Assembly: GCF_003202285.1 (NCBI RefSeq)
Contig: NZ_CM009984.1
Span: 1-64,000 of the forward strand
Source of the DNA: Prauserella muralis
GTDB lineage: Bacteria > Actinomycetota > Actinomycetes > Mycobacteriales > Pseudonocardiaceae
Length of the DNA stretch: 64,000 nucleotides
Direction of reading: 5' to 3'
Every line of letters starts with the position of its first letter. The first letter of the stretch is position 1. The notes below the pieces were generated by a model. The model was not told where the DNA came from and did no database searches. It saw nothing but the letters and a program-made list of their open reading frames with translations. Below, in pieces: positions 25,524 through 33,205 of this stretch. A program made the translations under genes and the position numbers.

Positions 25524-26669
25524 TCATCGCAGGGCCGACTGGCCCAGCAGGGCACGGCCCATCTGGAGGATCTGGATCTGCGAGGTGCCCTCGGGGATCG
25601 TCGCTTCGCGAGCGTCGCGGAAGATCCGCTCCACGGGTGATTCCTCCATCAGGCCGGCTCCACCGTGCACCTGCAGTGCCAGCGAGGCGGCCTTGTTCGC
25701 GGACTCGCCGCAGTAGTACTTCGCCATCGAGCACTCCTGCCGCGCGGAGTCCCCCGCGTCCAGGGCACGGGCGGCGTGCATGCCCAGGAGACGGCTGGTC
25801 TGCGTCAGCGTGGCGATCTCCACGACCATCTCCTGCACCAGCTGGAACCCACCCAGGGGGCGGCCGAACTGCTCGCGGATGGTGGCGAACTTGATCGACT
25901 CCTCGAGGGCCGCCTGGCTCAGGCCGACCGCTCCCATGGCCATGTTCAGCCGGCCGACGTTGATCGCCTTCATAGCCGTCGACAGTCCCCGGCCGACCTC
26001 GCCCAGGACGTTGTGCCCGGAGATGCGCGTGCCGTCGAACACGAGCTCACAACTGCTCGTGCCCCTGACCGGCATGTGCGGGATGTCGTGGACGGCGTAG
26101 TCGGACTCCCTACCATCGACGAGGAAGGCTGTGATCCCGTTGGGTCCGGCCTCTGGGTCAACCGTGGCCATGACGATGCCGACATCGGCGTGGAGCGCGT
26201 TGGTGATGTAGGTCTTGCGACCCTGCAGCACCCAGGCGTCGCCCTCCTTGCGCGCACGGGTCCGCAGCGCCCCGGCGTCGGATCCCGCGTCCGGCTCAGT
26301 CATCCCGAACCACGCACGGCGCCGTCCGGAGAGCAGGTCGGGCAGGAAGCGGTTCCTCTGCTCCTCGGTGCCGACCACGGAGATCAGGTACGGGACGATG
26401 GTGAGGATGTTCAGCGTGGTGCGCAGCGACCCCCAGCACCGGCCCGCCTCCTCCATCAAGATGGCGAGCATGGAGTAGCTGATGTCGTCCCCTCCGTCGT
26501 CGGGACTCACCAGACCACCGACGTAGCCGAACTCGTGCAGCGAGGGCAGGATCTCCCATGGGAACGTCCGGGCCTGCTCGTGCTCGGCGACGAGCGGAGC
26601 GACCTTGGCCTTGAGGAAGGAACGGACGGAACGCTGCAGATCGAGCTCTTCTTTAGTCAGCATGGTCAT
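25524..26669 (-). CDS. Acyl-CoA dehydrogenase
   Basis: A 381-residue FAD enzyme: WFGMTEPDAGSD, WVLQGRKTYITNA, REQFGRPLGGFQLVQ, LQVHGGAGLMEESPVERIFRDA, and catalytic Glu in PEGTSQIQ. The start ATG 26669 overlaps the stop of the MaoC-like gene. It resembles the glutaryl/short-chain group (EGTSQ Glu position, CWGSLRTTLNIL region). One of two ACADs in the operon; the other (37100) is the better citronellyl-CoA-dehydrogenase candidate. Confidence 0.9.
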   Translation of the reverse strand: MTMLTKEELDLQRSVRSFLKAKVAPLVAEHEQARTFPWEILPSLHEFGYVGGLVSPDDGGDDISYSMLAILMEEAGRCWGSLRTTLNILTIVPYLISVVGTEEQRNRFLPDLLSGRRRAWFGMTEPDAGSDAGALRTRARKEGDAWVLQGRKTYITNALHADVGIVMATVDPEAGPNGITAFLVDGRESDYAVHDIPHMPVRGTSSCELVFDGTRISGHNVLGEVGRGLSTAMKAINVGRLNMAMGAVGLSQAALEESIKFATIREQFGRPLGGFQLVQEMVVEIATLTQTSRLLGMHAARALDAGDSARQECSMAKYYCGESANKAASLALQVHGGAGLMEESPVERIFRDAREATIPEGTSQIQILQMGRALLGQSALR

Positions 26670-27151
26670 GTGGGGGTGTCTCCTTGGTCGGGACGCGTGG
26701 TGTGGATGAGCATCGGGGTGGTGATCACCTGGACCACGGCACCCTCGTGGTTGACGAGCCGGCGCTCGACGACCACGACTCCACGTGAGGAGTCGCTGGT
26801 CGGGCGCAGCTCGGTGATCTCGGCCTCGACGTGTACGGTGTCGCCGATCCGCAGTGGGTTGACAAAGCGGCAGTCGACGCCGAGTAGTGCGATGAGCGAC
26901 TCCTGCAGGGAGGCCGACAGGGCGGTCCGGGTGAACAGGCCCGAGGCGATCGCGGCACCGAGCAGCCCGTGCGCGATCCGGGTGCCGAACGGCGTCGCGG
27001 AAGCTGCCACCTCGTCGGTGTGCAGGGCGTTGAAGTCGCCGGACATACCGGCGAAGCCGACGACGTCGGCCTCGGTCACCGTTCGGCGCGGGGACCTCGT
27101 CGTGGTTCCCACGACCAGGTCGTCGAAGCAGCCGCGAGTCTGCTCGATCAT
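26666..27151 (-). CDS. MaoC-like (R)-enoyl-CoA hydratase
   Basis: A 161-residue hotdog-fold protein. FDDLVVGTTTRSPRRTVTEAD, then FAGMSGDFNALHTDEVAA with the catalytic D/H pair, and FGTRIAHGLLGAAI are the MaoC signature. It hydrates enoyl-CoA to (R)-3-hydroxyacyl-CoA. Coupled on both sides (ATGA with SDR and ACAD genes). Pairs logically with the FabG-like SDR next door. Confidence 0.88.
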   Translation of the reverse strand: MIEQTRGCFDDLVVGTTTRSPRRTVTEADVVGFAGMSGDFNALHTDEVAASATPFGTRIAHGLLGAAIASGLFTRTALSASLQESLIALLGVDCRFVNPLRIGDTVHVEAEITELRPTSDSSRGVVVVERRLVNHEGAVVQVITTPMLIHTTRPDQGDTPT

Positions 27152-27888
27152 GTGTACCGTCCGCCCGACACATGGATCACATCTCCGGTGATGAACGAGG
27201 CCTGGTCAGAGGCGAGGAACGCGATCGTGGACGCCACGTCCTGCGGGAGGCCGAGCCGCGGCACCGAGTTGTGCTTCTCGGCCAGCTCGACGAGAAGGTC
27301 GTACTTCGGGTGGCGCTGCACGGCGGGAGTGTCGATCAGACCCGGAGCAACGGCGTTCACGGTGATTCCGCGCTTGCCGAGCTCCTTGGCCAGGGCCCGC
27401 GTCAGACCGACGACGCCGGCCTTGGCCGCCGCGTAGTTCGCCTGTCCGGGATTGCCGAGATAGGCCCGGGACGCCACGTTGACGATGCGCCCCCGGGAAC
27501 GTTCGATCATGCCCGGAACGACGGCTCTGGAGCACACGAAAGTCCCGAACAGGCAGACGTCGACGACCCGGCGGAAGTCCTCGTCGGTCATCTTCACCAA
27601 CGGAGCATCAATGGGAAAGCCTGCATTGTTCACCAACACGTCGACGTCTTCGCCACTCGCGCCGATCTCGGCCACGAGTCCGTCCACCTGACCTCCGTCG
27701 GTGACGTCGGCGACGACCGGCTCCACCTGGAGGCCGTCAGCGGCCAGCTCACGGGCCGCCGTACTGACGGCCTCCTCGTCGATGTCGACCAACACCACCC
27801 GGCGGCCGCCTGCCGCCAGCTGACGGCCGATCTCGCGGCCCAGACCACCCGCACCACCGGTCACCAGTGCCACACGTGACTTCGTCAT
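27148..27888 (-). CDS. SDR, FabG-like 3-hydroxyacyl-CoA dehydrogenase
   Basis: A 246-residue SDR: TGGAGGLGREIG, NNAGFP, and SRAYLGNPGQANYAAAKAG with the Tyr/Lys pair. It most likely oxidises the 3-hydroxyacyl-CoA from the MaoC protein before thiolysis (AtuB/AtuG-type role). ATG 27888 has AGGGAG 6 nt upstream and overlaps the CoA-transferase stop. Confidence 0.85.
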   Translation of the reverse strand: MTKSRVALVTGGAGGLGREIGRQLAAGGRRVVLVDIDEEAVSTAARELAADGLQVEPVVADVTDGGQVDGLVAEIGASGEDVDVLVNNAGFPIDAPLVKMTDEDFRRVVDVCLFGTFVCSRAVVPGMIERSRGRIVNVASRAYLGNPGQANYAAAKAGVVGLTRALAKELGKRGITVNAVAPGLIDTPAVQRHPKYDLLVELAEKHNSVPRLGLPQDVASTIAFLASDQASFITGDVIHVSGGRYT

Positions 27889-28967
27889 CTTGTTCTCCCT
27901 GAATCCTGAGTGGTCATCGTGGGTCGGGCTGCGCGGAGGGCATAGGGAAGCCGGACCGACCGCCCCCCGTCCGGCAGCCAGTCGAGCCATTGCCGCATGT
28001 GCTCGTCGTCGCTGACCTCACCGAAGTCGAGGACGGCGTTGACGGGCAGGTCCGCGGCCACGCAACGCTCCACCCAGGCGTCGCGGTCGGCCCGGGCGAA
28101 CTCGTCGGCCAGGTCCCCGTTGAGTCGTTCGGCGTGGTGGCAGCGGCCGCCGTAGCTGGAGTACTCCTCGCGCTCCAGCCAGTCCTCGCGACCCAGCACC
28201 CGACAGAGGCCGTGCCAGAAGCGGTCCTCCATGCAGGCCACGGCCAGCCAGGACCCGTCTCGGCATCGGAACACGTCATAAGCACCCCGCGACATCAGCT
28301 CGGCCTTAGCCGGTCCGCCCCGGTCGTCGTACTCGGCCATCCGCGACTCGGACAGCTTCAGCGCCGCGGCCGCCAGCGGCACATCCAGCCGGGAGCCGAC
28401 ACCAGTCTGCTTGCGCAGCAGCAGCGCCGCGAGGATGCCCTGCGTCGCGAAGAGGCTGCCCGCGATGTCCGCGACGGGGACACCCCCACCCGGGTACGGT
28501 CGCCCGCTCGGCTCGCCGCTCATAGACAGCAGGCCACTGGCAGCCAGGTAGTTCAGGTCGTGCCCGGGGCGGTCGCGGTAGGTGCCGTCGCTGCCGTAGC
28601 CGTTCAGGGAGCACACGATCAGCCGGGGAAAGGTCGTCATCATCGTGTCCGGGTCGAACCCCAGCCGTTGCAGCGTTCCGGGTCGGAAGCCTTCGACGAG
28701 CACGTCACTGTCCTCGAGCAGGTCGAGGAGGCGGCGACGACCCTCCTGCGACTTCAGGTCCAGTCGGACGACCTTCTTGCCCCGCCCGACAACGCGGTAG
28801 GCGCCCGGCATCATCTCCTGCAACGGGTCTCCACCGGGAGGCTGCACGTGCAAGACGTCCGCGCCCAACTCCGCCAGCATCGACGTCGCCCACGGACCGG
28901 GAATCAGCAGCGAGAGGTCGATGACACGGACGCCATCCAGCGGCGTCGGGTGGTCGATAGCAGTCAT
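27885..28967 (-). CDS. Class III (CaiB/BaiF) CoA-transferase
   Basis: A 360-residue CoA-transferase: LDGVRVIDLSLLIPGPWATSMLAE, GADVLHVQPPGGDP, LDLKSQEGRRRLLDLLEDSDV and EGFRPGTLQRLGFD contain the family's catalytic Asp region and CoA-binding stretches. The usual EN.RPG is EGFRPG here. It would move CoA from an acyl-CoA to the entry acid without ATP, a possible alternative to the ligases. Start 28967 overlaps the IclR stop (ATGA). Confidence 0.87.
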   Translation of the reverse strand: MTAIDHPTPLDGVRVIDLSLLIPGPWATSMLAELGADVLHVQPPGGDPLQEMMPGAYRVVGRGKKVVRLDLKSQEGRRRLLDLLEDSDVLVEGFRPGTLQRLGFDPDTMMTTFPRLIVCSLNGYGSDGTYRDRPGHDLNYLAASGLLSMSGEPSGRPYPGGGVPVADIAGSLFATQGILAALLLRKQTGVGSRLDVPLAAAALKLSESRMAEYDDRGGPAKAELMSRGAYDVFRCRDGSWLAVACMEDRFWHGLCRVLGREDWLEREEYSSYGGRCHHAERLNGDLADEFARADRDAWVERCVAADLPVNAVLDFGEVSDDEHMRQWLDWLPDGGRSVRLPYALRAARPTMTTQDSGRTR

Positions 28968-29797
28968 CGCTCGTCCAGCGCTACGCCACCGTCGAGGCCC
29001 GAGGAACCGCGGGGGTGCCGGTGAAGAGCTGTGGAGGCGCTGTCGCAGATCTCGCGGAGACGTCGCCCCCAACGCTCAACGGTGGCATCATCGGCCAGCG
29101 TCGCTGCCATGGCCACCGCGCCGACGACCAACAGGGGCTGGCCATCGCGCAGCATGGGTGCCGCTACCGTGCTCACCCCAAGAGCAAACCCCTCTCGGTC
29201 CAGTGCCCAGCCACGCTCGCGGACGCCGTTGATCTCACTAAGGAACCGATCGACATCGGTGATGCTCTGCTCGGTGTACCGCTGGAGACCTGCGTTGAGG
29301 ATCTCCCGCACCGCAGTCGGGTGGTCGTAGGCTAGAAAGCACCGCCCGAAGGAGCCGCCCTGGATGGGCAGCGTGGTCCCCAAGGGCACCGTGACACGCA
29401 GCCGGTGCGAGGGCTCGACCTTGTCCACGATGGCGACCCGTCCACGGTCCAGCCGCCGGTAGATGACGAACGTGGCATCCATCTCCTCGAGCAGATCGAA
29501 GATATAGCGCTTGATCACGCCCAGGTAGCCCAGTTGCTCGGTTGCCGCCGACCCCAGCTCGACCAGCCCAATCCCCAAGTGGTACTTGCGCGTCTCCTCA
29601 TCAGACTCGACCAGCTGCGCCTTCGCCATGGTCCGCACCAGGTAATAGCACGTGCTGCGTGACAGACCCGTCTCACTTACCAGATCGGCCAGACCAAGAG
29701 GCCCGTGCTGCTGCAGCGCCTGCAGGATCAGCATGCTGCGCTCGATCGCGGGAACCTGGTAGGCCTTCGCCGTCTGGGCGACTTCTCCGCGGCTCAC
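28964..29797 (-). CDS. IclR-family transcriptional regulator
   Basis: A 277-residue regulator with an N-terminal winged helix (AIERSMLILQALQQHGPLGLADLVSETGLSRSTCYYLVRTM) and an IclR effector domain (GRVAIVDKVEPSHRLRVTVPLGTTLP; GVRERGWALDREGFALGVSTVAAPM). GTG 29797 overlaps the hydratase stop. Unusually it sits inside the catabolic operon on the same strand, so it is produced with the enzymes it probably controls. The palindromes at 38311-38345 are candidate targets. Confidence 0.88.
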   Translation of the reverse strand: MSRGEVAQTAKAYQVPAIERSMLILQALQQHGPLGLADLVSETGLSRSTCYYLVRTMAKAQLVESDEETRKYHLGIGLVELGSAATEQLGYLGVIKRYIFDLLEEMDATFVIYRRLDRGRVAIVDKVEPSHRLRVTVPLGTTLPIQGGSFGRCFLAYDHPTAVREILNAGLQRYTEQSITDVDRFLSEINGVRERGWALDREGFALGVSTVAAPMLRDGQPLLVVGAVAMAATLADDATVERWGRRLREICDSASTALHRHPRGSSGLDGGVALDER

Positions 29798-30618
29798 GGT
29801 GTGCCTTCGGTCTCGGTGGCCGCCCCGAAGCGGGGCGCACGACCTTCGAGGAACGCAGCGACTCCCTCGTCCACCTCGCCGGTGGAGAAGGCCGCCGCCT
29901 GCGCGTAGGACTCCAGCACCATAGACGCCTCGAGATCGGCCTGGTCCTCCCGGTTGATGATGTCCTTGACCATCTGCAGCGCCGCGCGGGGCCCGGCGGC
30001 CAGCCGGTGCGCCAACTCGACTGCGGCCTCGACGGCCTGCCCGGGCGCGACGACACGGTTGACCATCCCGGCAGCACGCGCGTCCTCGGCGCCGATCGGT
30101 TCGGGCAGGAAGGCCATCTCCTTGGCTCGTCGAGGTCCCACGGCCTGGGTCCACAGGTGGAGCGAACCCAGGTCCGGGAGCAGGCCGACCCGGGTGAAGG
30201 TCGGGTGGAACTCGACGTCCGCACCGGCCATAACCACGTCACTGGCAAGGGCCAGGCTGATCCCGGCGCCGGCACACACCCCGTTGACGGCAGCGACCAC
30301 CGGGCACGGGGTGGATCGGATCGCGGTCACGACCTCCTGGAAGGCGCGCATCTGCAGGCGCCGGCCATCGACGTCGGCCTCGGAGAGCAAGGGGTACAGC
30401 TCCTTGAGATCACCACCAGCGCAGAACGCCCTGCCCCGACCGCTCAGGACGACCGCCCTCGAGTCCCGCCCAACGGTGGACATGGCGTCACTGAGCTCGG
30501 CCATCACCGTCGAGGACAGCGCGTTCAGCTGTGCCGGCCGATTCAGCCACACCACCGACAGCGCCGGCGCAACCTCCTCGACGACGATGTTCGGCTCGGG
30601 GGGTGCGTTCACCGTCAT
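29794..30618 (-). CDS. Enoyl-CoA hydratase (crotonase), possible AtuE-like
   Basis: A 274-residue crotonase: FCAGGDLKELYPLL, AAVNGVCAGAGISLALASDVVMA, VGLLPDLGSLHLW (with Glu replaced by Asp at the usual active-site position), and FLEGRAPRF at the C-terminus. It is immediately downstream of the AtuA-type genes, the place where an isohexenylglutaconyl-CoA hydratase is expected. Assignment as AtuE is contextual. Coupled to neighbours by 4-nt overlaps. Confidence 0.85.
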   Translation of the reverse strand: MTVNAPPEPNIVVEEVAPALSVVWLNRPAQLNALSSTVMAELSDAMSTVGRDSRAVVLSGRGRAFCAGGDLKELYPLLSEADVDGRRLQMRAFQEVVTAIRSTPCPVVAAVNGVCAGAGISLALASDVVMAGADVEFHPTFTRVGLLPDLGSLHLWTQAVGPRRAKEMAFLPEPIGAEDARAAGMVNRVVAPGQAVEAAVELAHRLAAGPRAALQMVKDIINREDQADLEASMVLESYAQAAAFSTGEVDEGVAAFLEGRAPRFGAATETEGTP

Positions 30619-30953
30619 CCGGTTACTCCGTTCGTGAGCAGAGCGGTGGGGATCTCCATCCGGCTCATCAGGGCGGCCATCGACTTGCCGGTCTCGTCGA
30701 ACCTCAGGGTCTGCGTGGCTCCTCCACCGAGGGCGTCGTGAAGGACGACCTGCAAGGACTGGATCCGGGGGAGCTCGTAGACCTCGATCGGGCCGAGCAC
30801 TACACCGGCGAAGAACGAGCGCAGACGTTCCGGGGTCACCCAGGTCCGCAGTGCCTCGTACTCGGCCGGCCCGAAGGCCATGATCCCGATGTTGGAGATG
30901 TCGCCCTTGTCGCCCGATCGGGTGTAGGCGAGCTCGTTGAGTGTGGTCATCAT
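30615..30953 (-). CDS. AtuA-related small protein (AtuA C-terminal domain)
   Basis: A 112-residue protein: LNELAYTRSGDKGDISNIGIMAF, then FAGVVLGPIEVYELPRIQSLQVVLHDALGGG. The ARSGDKG-type motif marks the conserved domain that follows AtuA/DUF1446 in fused homologues. Here it is a separate gene 5 nt downstream of the AtuA body. Function of both parts is unknown, but they are essential markers of the acyclic-terpene pathway. It probably forms a complex with the protein from 30958. Confidence 0.82.
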   Translation of the reverse strand: MMTTLNELAYTRSGDKGDISNIGIMAFGPAEYEALRTWVTPERLRSFFAGVVLGPIEVYELPRIQSLQVVLHDALGGGATQTLRFDETGKSMAALMSRMEIPTALLTNGVTG

Positions 30954-30957
30954 GAAC

Positions 30958-32319
30958 TCAGATCTCCTCGAACAGGACGTTGGTGGGCACCATGTCGCGT
31001 GGCACGAGCGTGGGCCACAGAGCGATGACCTCGCGCGGCTTCACCGGTGGGCCGAACGCGGTGCCGACTGGACCGATCGTGCTGACGTGGGTGACCTCGC
31101 GGTTAACTGCGGCGGCTTCTTCCCGGCTGGCTACCCGGGCCGTGACCCGCAGCTCGATCTCCTCGGGGTCGCGTCGCGGTCGCCGCGCCAGCGGGCCGGC
31201 CAGGGCGTCGACGCCGACCCGGTCGAATCGAAGCTCGCGAGGCGTCACCCCGACGATGTCCAGGCGCTTACGGATGATCTCCTCGCAGCGGTCGGCCTTG
31301 GCCATGGTGTCCGGCCAGGGCAGCAGGACCCGCGCCTCGCCGATCCAGCCGTCGGTGTAGCCGATCTGGACCTTGAGCATCTCCGGTCGCTCCCGGCCGC
31401 TCATGTCCGACAGGCGCACCCGATCCGGCCCCGTCTCCTCCAACCGCGTCGTCGTCAGGTCCGCGATGCCGTCAGGCATCCGGTAGTCGGTGGGGTTGTG
31501 CGTCTCGTAGAGCAGGTGCTCCTTGATCGTCCACTGGTTGATCAGGCCACCGGTGTCCGGCAGCTTGGAGATCTCGGCGGTGCCATCCTGTCGGAAGTCC
31601 GCGATCGGGAAGCCCATGTTCCACGGCTCGTGAACGTTCTTCCACTGCGAGCTCATGCCGCCGCAGCAGATCCCAGCGCACTCGATCACGTGCGCGACGG
31701 TGATCGCCGCCCCCAGGAGGTCCCAGTCGGCGTCCTCGAACGACCAGCCGAACTCGTGCATCAGCGGGCCCACGTAGACCGAGCTGTCCGCGAGGCGGCC
31801 GCCGATGACGACCTCAGCGCCCCCGCCCAAAGCCTCGACGATCCCCTCGGACCCGATGTAGGCGTGCGCCGACACGATCCGGTCGGCGATCTCGTCGATG
31901 GACCGCTCTCCGGTCTCCATGTTGGCCAGGGTCACCCCAGCCTGACGGAACTCATCGATCCGCGACGTCAGGTCGTCACCGGTGACCGCGGCGACCCTCA
32001 ACCTCGTCAAGTCTGCGTCCCGAGCCACGCGCAGGACCTGCTCGGCTGCGGCCTCACAGTTGGTACCGCCGCCGTTGAGCACCATCTTAGTGCCGTTGCC
32101 GTGGGTGATGGGCAACAGCGCCTGCATCCACGGCACCACGTCGGGGATGTAGCCCTTGCCGGGATCCCTGCGCTTCGCCCGCTGCAGCAGCGACATGGTC
32201 AGCTCGGCGAGGAAGTCGAAGCCGAGGTAATCCAGCTCCCCGCGCTTGGCGAGGTCGATGGCGGGTTCGAGCAGATCTCCCCAGTAGCCGGATCCTGCTC
32301 CCATGCGCACGGTCTTCAT
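30958..32319 (-). CDS. atuA: Acyclic terpene utilisation protein AtuA family (DUF1446)
   Basis: A 453-residue protein starting KTVRMGAGSGYWGDLLEPAI, with LDYLGFDFLAELTMSLLQRA, GKGYIPDVVPWMQALLP, NGGGTNCEAAAE and VVIGGRLADSSVYVGPLMHEFGW, all typical of DUF1446/AtuA proteins. In Pseudomonas, atuA is required for growth on citronellol and geraniol, though its reaction is not settled. The C-terminal domain is encoded separately (30615-30953). It overlaps the SDR upstream by 4 nt. Strong marker for the operon's function. Confidence 0.85.
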   Translation of the reverse strand: MKTVRMGAGSGYWGDLLEPAIDLAKRGELDYLGFDFLAELTMSLLQRAKRRDPGKGYIPDVVPWMQALLPITHGNGTKMVLNGGGTNCEAAAEQVLRVARDADLTRLRVAAVTGDDLTSRIDEFRQAGVTLANMETGERSIDEIADRIVSAHAYIGSEGIVEALGGGAEVVIGGRLADSSVYVGPLMHEFGWSFEDADWDLLGAAITVAHVIECAGICCGGMSSQWKNVHEPWNMGFPIADFRQDGTAEISKLPDTGGLINQWTIKEHLLYETHNPTDYRMPDGIADLTTTRLEETGPDRVRLSDMSGRERPEMLKVQIGYTDGWIGEARVLLPWPDTMAKADRCEEIIRKRLDIVGVTPRELRFDRVGVDALAGPLARRPRRDPEEIELRVTARVASREEAAAVNREVTHVSTIGPVGTAFGPPVKPREVIALWPTLVPRDMVPTNVLFEEI

Positions 32320-33155
32320 GAGTTGACTCTTCCCATGTGGTGGTTGCGGGTGGCGTCGTTGATGGCGTCGAGCTCGCCCAGGTTGGCGGTGAGGCCGCCG
32401 TCGACGACGATCACGTGGCCGGTGACGTACCGCGCCTCAGGCGAGACCAGGTAGTCCACGGCCCCTGCCATGTCGTCCACGGTGCCGAAGTCCTTGATCC
32501 CCGACTGAGCGATGAAACGCTCGCGGAGGAACTCGTACTGCGAGCCGCCGTAGATGCGCGAGGAGTCGGTCTCGAAACCACCCGGACGCACGCCGTTGAC
32601 CGTGATGCCTCGGGGACCCAGCTCGAGCGCGAAGGCGCGCACCAGGCTCTCCACGGCAGCCTTCGCAGCACCCAGCAGACCGTGGCCGGGCATGTAGTGG
32701 CAGCTGTCAACCCCGCTGATGGCGACCACGCGTCCTGGTCGTCCCTCCATGAGTGGCACTGCCTGCTGGACGCAGCGGACGAAGCCGTTGACGCTCAGGC
32801 GGAGAGTTCGTTGGACATTGGTGTCGTTGAGCTCCAGCAACGGCTTGAACGCCGTCGCGGCCGCGTTGTTGACCAGGACGTCGAGACGGCCGAAGTGGAC
32901 AGCGACGCGGTCGAACATCGCGTCGATCTCATCAGTGCTCTCAAGGTCAGCCTGGACCGCGATGGCGCGGGCCCCAAGCTGTTCGAGCCTCTGCACGGTC
33001 TCCTGGGCCAGGTCGGCGTTGCGTCGGTAGTTCACGACGATGTCGTGACCGGACTGCACGAGATGCTCTGCGATCGCTCGGCCCAGTCCTCTCGAGGAAC
33101 CGGTGATCAGAGCGAGCTTTCGACCGTCCTGGACGGTAACGTCTGATTGGGTCAT
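32316..33155 (-). CDS. SDR oxidoreductase (AtuB/AtuG-like)
   Basis: A 279-residue SDR: LITGSSRGLGRAIAEHL, NNAAATAF, and SGVDSCHYMPGHGLLGAAKAA where the catalytic Tyr is not in the standard YxxxK spacing (GLLGAAKAAVE), so the proton-donor Tyr may be replaced, as in FabI-like or non-classical SDRs. ATG 33155 has GGAGG 7 nt upstream and is preferred to an ATG at 33209 that overlaps the carboxylase stop. Possible roles are citronellol/citronellal or hydroxyacyl-CoA oxidation. Confidence 0.78.
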   Translation of the reverse strand: MTQSDVTVQDGRKLALITGSSRGLGRAIAEHLVQSGHDIVVNYRRNADLAQETVQRLEQLGARAIAVQADLESTDEIDAMFDRVAVHFGRLDVLVNNAAATAFKPLLELNDTNVQRTLRLSVNGFVRCVQQAVPLMEGRPGRVVAISGVDSCHYMPGHGLLGAAKAAVESLVRAFALELGPRGITVNGVRPGGFETDSSRIYGGSQYEFLRERFIAQSGIKDFGTVDDMAGAVDYLVSPEARYVTGHVIVVDGGLTANLGELDAINDATRNHHMGRVNS

Positions 33156-33205
33156 GTGTTCCTCCTGGAAGTTCTCATCAGTCCGGGTCACGCGAGTACG
33201 CGCGG

